Source: an uncultured Bacteroides sp. (GTDB lineage: Bacteria; Bacteroidota; Bacteroidia; Bacteroidales; Bacteroidaceae). Taken from it: DNA of 64,000 nt. Made by a program: the position numbers and the translations under genes. The stretch is taken from the NCBI GenBank assembly GCA_949289345.1, contig CASENS010000052.1, positions 124,001 to 188,000 on the forward strand, in the 5' to 3' direction. Under the pieces are notes generated by a model. It was not told the origin of the DNA. It was given only the letters and a program-made list of their open reading frames with translations, and did no database searches. Below are positions 35,901 through 44,104 of this stretch, piece after piece; positions within the stretch are counted from its first letter, which is position 1, and every line of letters starts with the position of its first letter.

Positions 35901-36004
35901 AGCATCATTGGTTGCTTGTCCAAGTATTATTGGATGTTTGGCCATTTATCCAACGATACTTTGCCATTCATCCTTGGATATTTTTGCAACTGTTTTTGGG
36001 GGAC
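35901..36004 (+). repeat. Dispersed intergenic repeat, copy 2
   Basis: Matches the copies at 16147-16244 (reverse) and 48166-48267. Conserved blocks: ATCATTGGTTGCTTG, CCAAGTATTATTGGAT, TTTATCCAACGATACTTTG, ATCCTTGGATA, and CTGTTTTTGG at the end. The central half can fold as AAGTATTATTGGAT against ATCCAACGATACTT. The element lies between a tRNA terminator and the exonuclease gene. From 36005 to 36176 I see no gene. Confidence 0.85.
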
Positions 36005-36176
36005 TGTCTTAAACAGAGGCTACTTTTGGCAAAAAGATGCTATGTGGCGCACGAATGGCTTGTGCCGGTTTTATTTGGTTGACGGTTCTCGATTTCGCTC
36101 ACTCATTGAATTATCATTCTGGTTTATTCTTCCTGCTGTTTTTTTTACCTTTGCTTCATATTGTCGGTTCATAATT

Positions 36177-36207
36177 TTCGTTTCTATCCGAAAAAATTCT
36201 ATTTTTG
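36177..36207 (+). promoter_or_regulatory. Promoter of exonuclease III gene
   Basis: TTCG (36177-36180), 19 bp, TATTTTTG (36200-36207), 52 bp before the ATG at 36260. Good match in spacing, one mismatch in the first box. Confidence 0.5.
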
Positions 36208-36259
36208 CATGGGAACTATATATGTACGAACCGAATTTTTAAATTAAAACTTATCGTTT

Positions 36260-37015
36260 ATGAAATTTATTTCCTGGAATGTAAACGGCTTGCGGGCTTG
36301 TAAGGATAAAGGGTTTGAAGACGCTTTCCGGAAGCTGGATGCAGACTTCTTCTGCCTGCAAGAAACTAAAATGCAGGCGGGCCAGTTGGATTTGGCTTTC
36401 GAAGGTTACACCTCTTATTGGAATTATGCCGAGAAAAAAGGCTATTCGGGCACAGCCATTTATACACGGCACGAACCGTTGAACGTGGCTTATGGCATCG
36501 ACATGGAGCATCACGATAAAGAAGGGCGGGTCATTACGCTGGAAATGCCGGAGTTCTTCTTAGTGACGGTGTACACTCCAAACTCACAGGACGGGCTTCG
36601 CAGGCTGGATTACCGCATGGCATGGGAAGACGATTTCCGTGCTTATTTGCTTTCCTTAGATACGAAGAAACCGGTCATTGTATGTGGTGACCTCAATGTG
36701 GCCCATCAGGAGATTGATTTGAAGAATCCCAAGACCAACCGGCGCAATGCAGGGTTTACGGACGAAGAACGTGCCAAATTCAGCACATTGCTCGAAGCCG
36801 GTTTTTGCGATACATTCCGCTTCTTTTATCCAAACAAAGAGGGCGTCTATTCTTGGTGGTCCTATCGCTTCCGCGCACGCGAGAAGAATGCCGGTTGGCG
36901 CATCGACTATTTCCTGGTGTCTGACCGCTTGCGCGACCGGCTTACCGACGCCCAAATACACACGGACATCTATGGCTCCGACCATTGTCCGGTGGAAGTG
37001 GACATTAACATATAA
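36260..37015 (+). CDS. xth: Exodeoxyribonuclease III
   Basis: A 251-residue Mg-dependent AP endonuclease/exonuclease of base-excision repair. The family motifs are complete: [10 protein letters not shown] at the start, [10 protein letters not shown] (metal-ligand Glu), [15 protein letters not shown] (catalytic Asp and Asn), WRIDYFLVS and [11 protein letters not shown] with the catalytic His. Length is right for the bacterial ExoA/Xth group. It has its own promoter and no cotranscribed partner. Confidence 0.96.
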   Translation: MKFISWNVNGLRACKDKGFEDAFRKLDADFFCLQETKMQAGQLDLAFEGYTSYWNYAEKKGYSGTAIYTRHEPLNVAYGIDMEHHDKEGRVITLEMPEFFLVTVYTPNSQDGLRRLDYRMAWEDDFRAYLLSLDTKKPVIVCGDLNVAHQEIDLKNPKTNRRNAGFTDEERAKFSTLLEAGFCDTFRFFYPNKEGVYSWWSYRFRAREKNAGWRIDYFLVSDRLRDRLTDAQIHTDIYGSDHCPVEVDINI

Positions 37016-37077
37016 TTTTTGTACATAATTAATAGATATAAATAGAAGATTAATACTTGCCTATTTTTTATTTTTAC

Positions 37078-37085
37078 TAAATTTG
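37078..37085 (+). promoter_or_regulatory. kduI: -7 box (TAAATTTG) of the kdu operon
   Basis: TAAATTTG matches TAnnTTTG exactly, 22 bp before the ATG at 37107. CTTG at 37056-37059 (18 bp away) could be the weaker first box. Confidence 0.5.
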
Positions 37086-37106
37086 CATGGTTAATTATTG
37101 AAGCCC

Positions 37107-37949
37107 ATGAAGACAAACTATGAAATTCGCTATGCCGCGCATCCCGAAGATGCCAAGCATTACGATACGCAACGCATCCGCCGTGACTTTCTGATAGAGA
37201 AAGTCTTTACGCCGGACGAAGTGAATATGGTCTACTCCATGTACGACCGTATGATTGTAGGAGGCGCCCAGCCGGTGAACGAAACATTGCCACTGGAAGC
37301 AATTGACCCGTTGAAGGCTCCTTATTTCTTGACCCGCCGCGAGATAGGTATCTTCAACGTAGGAGGTCCTGGAGAGGTGAAGGCGGGCGATACCGTTTTT
37401 ACCTTGGACTATAAGGAAGCCTTATATTTAGGCTCAGGCGATAGAGAAGTTTCCTTCCGCAGTCTCGATGCCGCTCGTCCTGCAAAGTTTTACTTTAACT
37501 CCACTACCGCCCATTGCAATTATCCCGACCGCAAGGTGACGAAACAAGACGCCATCGTGGCTGAAATGGGTTCGCTGGAAGGCTCCAACCACCGTTGTAT
37601 CAACAAAATGCTGGTCAGCCAGGTGCTGCCCACGTGTCAGTTGCAGATGGGCATGACGGAATTGAAGCCGGGAAGCGTGTGGAACACCATGCCCGCCCAT
37701 GTGCACAGCCGCCGCATGGAAGCGTATTTCTACTTTGAATTGCCCGAAGAACATGCTGTGTGCCACTTCATGGGGCAGCCGGAGGAGACACGCCACTTAT
37801 GGATGCGGGGTGAGCAGGCCGTGCTTTCGCCCGAATGGTCTATTCATTCCGCCGCAGCTACCCACAATTATACATTCATTTGGGGTATGGGAGGTGAAAA
37901 CCTGGATTACGGAGACCAGGACTTTTCTCAGATAACGGACTTGAAATAA
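37107..37949 (+). CDS. kduI: 5-keto-4-deoxyuronate isomerase
   Basis: A 280-residue KduI, which turns 5-keto-4-deoxyuronate from pectin or uronic-acid oligosaccharides into 3-deoxy-D-glycero-2,5-hexodiulosonate. The metal-binding cupin residues lie in FNSTTAHCNYPDR (His) and in MPAHVHSRRMEAYFYF (paired His and Glu). The start MKTNYEIRYA at 37107 is chosen because the family starts there; a TTG nine bases upstream is less likely. Directly upstream of the KduD-type dehydrogenase (56 bp). Confidence 0.95.
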   Translation: MKTNYEIRYAAHPEDAKHYDTQRIRRDFLIEKVFTPDEVNMVYSMYDRMIVGGAQPVNETLPLEAIDPLKAPYFLTRREIGIFNVGGPGEVKAGDTVFTLDYKEALYLGSGDREVSFRSLDAARPAKFYFNSTTAHCNYPDRKVTKQDAIVAEMGSLEGSNHRCINKMLVSQVLPTCQLQMGMTELKPGSVWNTMPAHVHSRRMEAYFYFELPEEHAVCHFMGQPEETRHLWMRGEQAVLSPEWSIHSAAATHNYTFIWGMGGENLDYGDQDFSQITDLK

Positions 37950-38005
37950 AGCATTTTAAATAAAACAGATTATACTTTATACTTAACATTTAATAGTTTA
38001 ACAAC

Positions 38006-38809
38006 ATGAATCCTTATTTGAATTTTTCTTTGGAAGGTAAGGTAGCCCTTGTAACAGGCGCTTCTTACGGTATTGGTTTTGCCATCGCTTCGGCTTTTGC
38101 AGAACAAGGTGCAAAAATCTGCTTTAACGACATCAACCAGGAGTTGGTAAATAAAGGCCTGGCCGCTTATAAGGAAAAAGGTATCGAGGTTCACGGCTAT
38201 GTATGTGACGTGACGGACGAGCCTGCCGTACAAGCCATGGTAGCTCAGATTACAAAGGAAGTAGGCCCGATTGATATCTTGGTAAACAATGCCGGTATCA
38301 TTCGCCGTATCCCGATGCACGAAATGGAGGCTTCCGAGTTCCGTAAGGTTATAGACATTGACTTGAACGCTCCTTTCATCGTGTCAAAGGCCGTATTGCC
38401 CAGCATGATGGAACGCAAGCACGGTAAGATTATCAACATCTGCTCCATGATGTCCGAATTGGGCCGTGAAACCGTATCGGCCTACGCGGCAGCCAAGGGA
38501 GGCTTGAAGATGCTGACCCGCAACATCTGCTCAGAATATGGTGAATACAACATCCAGTGCAATGGTATCGGCCCGGGTTACATCGCTACTCCGCAAACCG
38601 CTCCGTTGCGTGAGCGTCAGCCGGATGGAAGCCGCCATCCGTTCGATTCATTCATCTGTGCAAAGACTCCCGCAGGCCGCTGGTTGGATCCGCAAGAGTT
38701 AACCGGTCCGGCAGTATTCTTGGCATCAGAAGCTTCAAATGCAGTCAACGGCCATATCCTCTATGTGGACGGTGGTATCTTGGCTTACATTGGCAAACAA
38801 CCTAAATAA
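38006..38809 (+). CDS. kduD: 2-deoxy-D-gluconate 3-dehydrogenase-type SDR (KduD-like)
   Basis: A 267-residue short-chain dehydrogenase: Rossmann motif TGASYGIGFAIA, NNAG, a serine about 14 residues before YAAAKGG, and the C-terminal NAVNGHILYVDGG. Alone the sequence is close to gluconate 5-dehydrogenase, but its place right after kduI points to the KduD step (2,5-diketo-3-deoxygluconate to KDG). Length and motifs are complete. Confidence 0.88.
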   Translation: MNPYLNFSLEGKVALVTGASYGIGFAIASAFAEQGAKICFNDINQELVNKGLAAYKEKGIEVHGYVCDVTDEPAVQAMVAQITKEVGPIDILVNNAGIIRRIPMHEMEASEFRKVIDIDLNAPFIVSKAVLPSMMERKHGKIINICSMMSELGRETVSAYAAAKGGLKMLTRNICSEYGEYNIQCNGIGPGYIATPQTAPLRERQPDGSRHPFDSFICAKTPAGRWLDPQELTGPAVFLASEASNAVNGHILYVDGGILAYIGKQPK

Positions 38810-38836
38810 AAATATTTAATTTAGGATTTACCGAAT

Positions 38837-38896
38837 AATGGATAATTGAGAGCGAGGATGGTATATCCTGATTTCAATTATCCATTTTTATTTTTA
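38837..38896 (+). terminator. Strong hairpin terminator between kduD and the DUF4861 gene
   Basis: A perfect 13-bp stem, AATGGATAATTGA / TCAATTATCCATT (38837-38849 and 38874-38886), is followed by TTTATTTTT. The inner AGGAT / ATCCT can extend the structure. It lies only 15 bp before the next start codon. Confidence 0.8.
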
Positions 38897-38911
38897 ATAA
38901 AAGTTTCAATT

Positions 38912-40141
38912 ATGAAGAAGATATTTATGTTACCTTTCGCCGCTTTGAGTTTGTTGGCATGCCAAAGCAATCCCGAAATAGCGGTCACTGTAGAAAACAC
39001 TTTGGGGACAGAACGCGCCGGCGAAATAGTAGAAGTGTCTATGGAGGAGATTTCCACCCGACTGAACCTGCCTGACACGGCACAGCTTGTAATTTATGAC
39101 GCCGAAGCGCAGGAAGTGCCTTACCAGATTACGCATGACGGCTATCTCATTTTCCCTGCCTCGGTGGGTGCCAATGCTACCGCCACTTACACCATTACGC
39201 AAGGCGTTCCCGCTACAGTGACAGTACGCGCTTGCGGACGTCAATATGCCGAACGCTTGGATGACATGGCTTGGGAAAACGACCTCGTAGCTTTTCGTGC
39301 TTACGGTCCTGCCCTGCAGGCTAAAGGAGAGCGGGGATATGGCTATGACCTCTTCTTGAAACGCGGGACGGCTGAGCCAATACTGGAAGACCTGTATGAA
39401 AAGGCATTGGATCCCACCAGACAGCAGCAAGTGAACGAATTGCGGAAGACCGACCCTAAAGCAGCCGATGAATTGGCGCAATCATTCTCCTACCACATCG
39501 ACCATGGCTATGGCATGGACTGCTATGCCGTAGGTCCGACTTTAGGAGCCGGAACTTCCGCTTTAGTGGACAACGGGACAATTGTTTACCCTTGGTGTTA
39601 CAAGGACTATGAGATACAGGACAATGGTCCGTTGCGCTTCAGCGTAAGGTTAACGTTCAACCCGCAAAGTGTAAAAGCGGATACGTCGGTCGTAGAAACC
39701 CGTATCATCACTTTGGACGCGGGCTCGCACTTCAACCGCACCTCTGTTTCTTACCAAAACCTGAGTGAGACAACACCAGTTGTAACAGGTATCGTACTGC
39801 ATAATGAAGAAGCTGCAACAACTGCTCCCGACAAAGGTTATATGACCTATACCGATCCCACCACCGGCACGGATAACGGCAAACTGTTCATTGGCGCAGT
39901 GTTCCCCACAACCGTACGGGAAATGAAAACCGTTCTTTTCTCTGCTGACGAGAAGAAGCAGCGCAACAATGCCGAGGGACATGTGTTGGCTTACAACAAC
40001 TACGAGCCTGGTTCTGAATACGTCTACTACTGGGGATACGGCTGGGACCGTTCTGACATAGAAAATGCCGAGGCTTGGAACAATTATGTGGCTGGCTTTG
40101 CCGATAGAGTACGGCATCCGTTGAGAGTCAGTGTGAAATAA
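38912..40141 (+). CDS. DUF4861-family lipoprotein
   Basis: A 409-residue lipoprotein (lipobox SLLAC) with a large beta-sandwich-like body. Conserved-looking pieces include WENDLVAFRAYGPALQAKGE, GYGMDCYAVGPTLGAGTSAL and the C-terminal YYWGYGWDRSDIENAEAW. It resembles DUF4861, which in other Bacteroidales accompanies pectin- and uronate-degradation genes. That fits kduI/kduD upstream. The start at 38912 (MKKIF) is set by the signal peptide. The terminator upstream may separate or attenuate it. The enzymatic role is unknown. Confidence 0.75.
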   Translation: MKKIFMLPFAALSLLACQSNPEIAVTVENTLGTERAGEIVEVSMEEISTRLNLPDTAQLVIYDAEAQEVPYQITHDGYLIFPASVGANATATYTITQGVPATVTVRACGRQYAERLDDMAWENDLVAFRAYGPALQAKGERGYGYDLFLKRGTAEPILEDLYEKALDPTRQQQVNELRKTDPKAADELAQSFSYHIDHGYGMDCYAVGPTLGAGTSALVDNGTIVYPWCYKDYEIQDNGPLRFSVRLTFNPQSVKADTSVVETRIITLDAGSHFNRTSVSYQNLSETTPVVTGIVLHNEEAATTAPDKGYMTYTDPTTGTDNGKLFIGAVFPTTVREMKTVLFSADEKKQRNNAEGHVLAYNNYEPGSEYVYYWGYGWDRSDIENAEAWNNYVAGFADRVRHPLRVSVK

Positions 40142-40221
40142 GACACATGCGGGACGAGAGCATGTCAAAACTCAGAATGACGGTGAAAGAGTTGAATTCC
40201 TGTTTGCATAGGTGCTTTGGG

Positions 40222-40251
40222 GCATTTGTCCGAACGTTTGGACAGAAATGC
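40222..40251. other. Intergenic hairpin
   Basis: GCATTTGTCC (40222-40231) and GGACAGAAATGC (40240-40251) can pair with a two-base bulge and an 8-nt loop. No T-run follows. The rest of 40142-40395 shows nothing. Confidence 0.4.
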
Positions 40252-40395
40252 GTCAACAACATTATTAAATAAATCGGTATGTCCGGTAACAGTTATGGGT
40301 TTATTATCAGACGGTTATAGGATATGACTATTTAGAAAGCGAACAAATTAGTTTAAAATGAGGCTATAAACGTTACAACCAATGAGGAAAAACGT

Positions 40396-40403
40396 TACTT
40401 TTG
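40396..40403 (+). promoter_or_regulatory. -7 box (TACTTTTG) for the ferredoxin gene
   Basis: TACTTTTG matches TAnnTTTG, 39 bp before the ATG. GTTA (40373-40376) at 19 bp is a poor first box. Confidence 0.45.
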
Positions 40404-40442
40404 CTCCCGTAATTAGTACTAATCATTTAAAATTAAAAGAAA

Positions 40443-40613
40443 ATGGCTTACGTAATTAGTGACGATTGTATTGCTTGCGGAACTTGTATCGACGAATGTC
40501 CGGTAGGCGCTATCTCTGAAGGTGACAAGTATTCTATCGACCCCGAAGCTTGCACAGAGTGTGGTACTTGCGCTGATGTATGTCCTTCTGAGGCTATTCA
40601 TCCGGGAGCATAA
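40443..40613 (+). CDS. Two-cluster 4Fe-4S ferredoxin (8 Cys)
   Basis: A 56-residue electron carrier with two classic motifs: Cys9, Cys12, Cys15, Cys19 (CIACGTCIDECP) and Cys37, Cys40, Cys43, Cys47 (CTECGTCADVCP). Such low-potential clostridial-type ferredoxins serve pyruvate:ferredoxin oxidoreductase and hydrogenases in anaerobes. Promoter and terminator of its own suggest a single-gene unit and high expression. All cysteines are in place. Confidence 0.95.
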   Translation: MAYVISDDCIACGTCIDECPVGAISEGDKYSIDPEACTECGTCADVCPSEAIHPGA

Positions 40614-40643
40614 ATACAATTTAAAAGGGTTAAACATTTTAGG

Positions 40644-40676
40644 AAAGGATATGTCGCAAGGCGTATCCTTTTTTTG
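40644..40676 (+). terminator. Intrinsic terminator after the ferredoxin gene
   Basis: AAAGGATA / TATCCTTT (8-bp stem, 12-nt loop) is followed by TTTTT. Confidence 0.85.
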
Positions 40677-40793
40677 TTGGATTGGATTCCTGCCCCTTCA
40701 ATACAATCAGCTTCCTCAACCATCCATGCATTCAGTCGGTTCCCTAAAACCGGGTGAAACTTTCCCTACTGTATCAAAAAGTGTCTCATAGGA

Positions 40794-40845
40794 TGAAACA
40801 ATATGTTTCAAAGCGTGAAACAATGTATTTCAAAATATGAAACAT
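40794..40845 (+). repeat. Iterated TGAAACA palindromes
   Basis: TGAAACA-ATA-TGTTTCA (40794-40810) is a perfect 7-bp palindrome. It is followed 5 bases later by TGAAACAATGTATTTCA (40816-40832), a diverged copy, and by a third half-site TGAAACAT (40838-40845). Located between the ferredoxin terminator and lpdA. Possible operator or decayed repeat. The rest of 40677-40955 has no gene. Confidence 0.6.
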
Positions 40846-40971
40846 AAATTGAAGCACTTTGAGAAGATAGGGAAGAAGTTGTGATTACGTTGCTGACAAC
40901 AGACATTTATGATGAAAAATCGGTGATAAAGGTTCATTTTCTGAAATGTTTGTCGTATCTTCACGGGCAAA

Positions 40972-42357
40972 ATGGAAAGTAAAAAAATAACCATGGAAAA
41001 ATATCAAGTAGCTATTATCGGCGGAGGCCCTGCGGGCTATACGGCCGCCGAAGCAGCCGGACGTGCGGGACTCAGCGTCATTCTGTTCGAAAAAAATAAT
41101 GTTGGAGGTGTCTGCCTGAACGAGGGCTGTATTCCCACCAAGACTTTATTATACTCGGCCAAGACATTGGATAACGCACGCCATGCTTTCAAATATGCTG
41201 TGAAAATGGAAGGCAGTGTCACTCCTGACTTGCCGAAAATCATCGCCCGCAAACAGAAGGTGGTGCGTAAGTTGGTGTTGGGCGTAAAGGCCAAGTTGAC
41301 AGCGGCAGGCGTGAAGCTAGTGACGGGCATGGCCACGATAGAAGACAAAAACCACGTGCGTTGTGATGAGGAGGTGTACGAATGTGACAACTTATTGATT
41401 TGCACCGGTTCGGAGACGTTTATTCCGCCCATTGCCGGTACGGACATCGTGCCTTACTGGACACATCACGAGGCCTTGGAATGCAAAGAACAGCCTGCAC
41501 GGTTAGCCATCATCGGTGGTGGAGTCATCGGCATGGAATTCGCTTCCTTCTTCAATAGCTTAGGCACGCAGGTGACCGTTGTAGAGATGATGGATGAGAT
41601 TTTAGGTGGCATGGATCGTGAGATTTCCGCTTTGCTTCGTGCCGAGTACGCTAAACGGGGCGTGATGTTCAAGTTAGGTGCCAAAGTAACAGCTTTACGC
41701 AATGTGACGGTTGAGGGCGGTATGCCGCAGGTGCAAGTAGCTTATGAGGATGCGGAAGGCATAGGCGAGGTCACAGCCGACAAACTGCTGATGAGCGTAG
41801 GACGCCGGCCGGTGACGAAAGGTTTTGGCTTGGAGAACTTGAACTTGCAAATCACCGAACGGGGACGTATTGAGGTGGATGAGCACATGCGTACATCCGT
41901 TCCCGGTGTTTACGTATGTGGTGACTTGACGGGCTATTCTTTGCTGGCGCATACCGCCGTGCGCGAAGCCGAAGTTGCGGTGAACAATCTCTTAGGCCGT
42001 GCAGATGTCATGAGCTATCGGGCCATTCCTGGTGTGGTGTACACCAATCCTGAAGTGGCGGGTGTAGGCGAGACGGAGGAAGCGTTAAAACTGAAAGGTG
42101 TCGCTTACCGGTCGGTGAAACTTCCCATGGCTTATAGCGGTCGTTTTGTGGCGGAGAATGAAGGCGTGAACGGCTTGTGTAAACTGCTCCTTGGCGAGAA
42201 TGATGCGATATTGGGTGCACATGTGTTGGGCAATCCCGCCTCGGAAATCATCACGCTTGCAGCGATGGCTATTGACTTGAAACTGAAAGTGGAAGAGTGG
42301 AAGCGTATCGTGTTCCCGCATCCTACGGTAGGAGAGATATTCCGGGAGGCATTATGA
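40972..42357 (+). CDS. lpdA: Dihydrolipoamide dehydrogenase
   Basis: A flavin disulfide reductase (E3) of 461 residues from 40972, or 454 from the ATG at 40993, which places the FAD motif IIGGGPAGYTAAEA right after the start. The redox pair is Cys41/Cys46 (VCLNEGCIPTK, numbered from 40993). IIGGGVIGMEF is the NAD motif and HPTVGE the C-terminal active-site His/Glu. It regenerates lipoamide in 2-oxo acid dehydrogenases or the glycine cleavage system. Overlaps the next gene by 4 bp. Confidence 0.94.
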   Translation: MESKKITMEKYQVAIIGGGPAGYTAAEAAGRAGLSVILFEKNNVGGVCLNEGCIPTKTLLYSAKTLDNARHAFKYAVKMEGSVTPDLPKIIARKQKVVRKLVLGVKAKLTAAGVKLVTGMATIEDKNHVRCDEEVYECDNLLICTGSETFIPPIAGTDIVPYWTHHEALECKEQPARLAIIGGGVIGMEFASFFNSLGTQVTVVEMMDEILGGMDREISALLRAEYAKRGVMFKLGAKVTALRNVTVEGGMPQVQVAYEDAEGIGEVTADKLLMSVGRRPVTKGFGLENLNLQITERGRIEVDEHMRTSVPGVYVCGDLTGYSLLAHTAVREAEVAVNNLLGRADVMSYRAIPGVVYTNPEVAGVGETEEALKLKGVAYRSVKLPMAYSGRFVAENEGVNGLCKLLLGENDAILGAHVLGNPASEIITLAAMAIDLKLKVEEWKRIVFPHPTVGEIFREAL

Positions 42358-43829
42358 TGAACCGGATGAACAGACTTTTACTCCAGACAGGCATAGACGT
42401 TTGCTTATGCCTGTTTACATGTATAAGTGTCTTTGCCGCCAATACCGACAGCCTGCTGAAAGTACGCATTGATACATTATTGGCAGATAAAATGCCACGC
42501 GGGGCGGAAGCGGGCATTTGCATCTACGACCTCAGCAAAGGACACACGCTTTACGAGTATCGGGCGGACAAACTTTCTCGTCCGGCTTCTACCATGAAGC
42601 TGATGACAGCCATTACGGCACTGGCTACGCCGGGTGCTAACCGTCCTTTCCGCACGAAGCTCTGTACCGACGGCATGCTACGGGGAGACACCTTGAAAGG
42701 TAACCTCTATGCGGTGGGTGACATGGATCCGGAGTTTGACGAGGATGCCATGGAGGAATTGGTGGCAAAGCTGAAAGAACAAGGCATCCGCGTGGTGGAA
42801 GGTCATATCGTAGGAGATGTTTCGCTGAAAGACTCGCTCTATTGGGGCGAAGGGTGGCTGTGGGATGATGCGCCGGCATCCTACCAGCCTTACATGTCAC
42901 CGCTGATGTTGAACAAAGGGGCGCTCCAGATAAGCATCCGTCCTGATGAACCCGGTTTCCCGGCTTTTGTACGGGGCTATCCCGCATCTACCTATTATAC
43001 ATTCGACAACCGTACGCACAGCCATTTACGCGGAGGACGGCCTTTGCAAGTCAATCGGGACTGGATGCATCACAGCAACCTGATTACCCTGACGGGAAAC
43101 GTCAACCGCAGTGAAGGGCGAGAGATGAGCCTGTTCGATTCCGGTAGTTTCTTCCTACATGTGCTCACCGAGAAACTAATGCAGGCAGGCATCCAGTGCA
43201 CGGCTGTGGCAGACAGTACGTACGAGGGTATCCGGGCGGCTTACTGCTTTGGGCAGATGCCGGACAGCGCTGTGATGGAACTGGCTGCTTACGAAACGTC
43301 CTTCCAAGCTGTATTGGACGAGATGCTGAAAGAGAGCGACAATCTGAACGCTGAAGCCGTGCTCTGTCGGACGGGTGCACAAGCCACGCACAAGAAGAAG
43401 GTTTCCGCTGATGACGGGTTGGACGCAATGCGGAAGCTCATCCGTAAAGTGGGACTGAATCCTAAACGCTATAGCTTGGCCGATGGCTGCGGCCTTTCCC
43501 ACTACGACTATCTGTCGCCCGAGTTGCTGGTAGCGATGTTGAAGTATGCCTACGCCCGTACCGACCTCTTTGCCCCGCTTTATCGGGCATTGCCTGTCAG
43601 TGGGGTAGATGGTACACTGAAGTATCGCATGAGCTACGGCACATCGGGCTTCAAGCGCGTGCATGCCAAGACAGGATCCTATACGGGCGTAAACTGTCTG
43701 GCGGGATACCTGCAGACCAAGTCCGGCCACTGGGTAGCTTTTGCCCTCATGGTGCAGAATTCGCTATCGGCACGGGCGGCACGAGTGTTGCAGGATGCCA
43801 TCTGTTTAGAAGTGATAAAGAGTCTTTAG
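42354..43829 (+). CDS. dacB: D-alanyl-D-alanine carboxypeptidase/endopeptidase (PBP4 type)
   Basis: A 491-residue exported penicillin-binding protein of the S13 class. The three active-site motifs are SxxK at Ser79-Lys82 (RPASTMKL), SDN in KESDNLNAE and KTG in HAKTGSYTG. An uncleaved or cleavable hydrophobic leader ends near CISVFAAN. The start (ATG at 42354) overlaps the lpdA stop as ATGA and is preceded by a clear GGAGG. Trims or cuts peptidoglycan crosslinks in the periplasm. The coupling to lpdA has no obvious biochemical reason. Confidence 0.93.
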   Translation: MMNRMNRLLLQTGIDVCLCLFTCISVFAANTDSLLKVRIDTLLADKMPRGAEAGICIYDLSKGHTLYEYRADKLSRPASTMKLMTAITALATPGANRPFRTKLCTDGMLRGDTLKGNLYAVGDMDPEFDEDAMEELVAKLKEQGIRVVEGHIVGDVSLKDSLYWGEGWLWDDAPASYQPYMSPLMLNKGALQISIRPDEPGFPAFVRGYPASTYYTFDNRTHSHLRGGRPLQVNRDWMHHSNLITLTGNVNRSEGREMSLFDSGSFFLHVLTEKLMQAGIQCTAVADSTYEGIRAAYCFGQMPDSAVMELAAYETSFQAVLDEMLKESDNLNAEAVLCRTGAQATHKKKVSADDGLDAMRKLIRKVGLNPKRYSLADGCGLSHYDYLSPELLVAMLKYAYARTDLFAPLYRALPVSGVDGTLKYRMSYGTSGFKRVHAKTGSYTGVNCLAGYLQTKSGHWVAFALMVQNSLSARAARVLQDAICLEVIKSL

Positions 43830-43899
43830 AAATAGACATCAGCCTATTAAAAAACTATTGAATTTTTAATGCTGTTATCTTGGTAACCCGTCGAAATAG

Positions 43900-43930
43900 T
43901 TGGCGGAATGAAAAATATTGTTTACCTTTG
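43900..43930 (+). promoter_or_regulatory. Promoter for tRNA-Leu
   Basis: TTGG (43900-43903), 19 bp, TACCTTTG (43923-43930), with the tRNA starting 25 bp later. The second box fits TAnnTTTG exactly. Confidence 0.65.
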
Positions 43931-43954
43931 CGGCGCTGTAACGTAAAAACACTT

Positions 43955-44036
43955 GCGGGTGTGGCGTAATTGGCAGCCGCGCCAGACTTAGGATCTGGTG
44001 CCGCAAGGCGTGTAGGTTCGAGTCCTATCACCCGCA
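43955..44036 (+). tRNA. tRNA-Leu (anticodon UAG)
   Basis: Acceptor stem GCGGGTG / CACCCGC, anticodon stem CCAGA / TCTGG around loop CTTAGGA (anticodon TAG), a variable arm GTGCCGCAAGGCGT of class II length, and T arm with GTTCGAGTC. Reads CUA and related Leu codons. Confidence 0.95.
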
Positions 44037-44043
44037 CAGAAGC

Positions 44044-44084
44044 AAAATCCTTCCGCGTAATCATTTCACGCAGAAGGATTTTTT
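44044..44084. terminator. Hairpin terminator shared by tRNA-Leu and the convergent receptor gene
   Basis: AAAATCCTTC / GAAGGATTTT with inner GCGT / ACGC pairing. TTTT follows on the plus strand and TTTT on the minus strand, so it can act both ways. It lies 20 bp past the minus-strand gene's stop. Confidence 0.75.
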
Positions 44085-44104
44085 AGTTGTTTGGGAATCG
44101 GGCA

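Noticed and set aside
35871..36242. A 123-codon frame over the dispersed repeat
   Set aside because: It runs through a repeat and a promoter region with no domain; repeated copies elsewhere do not keep the frame.
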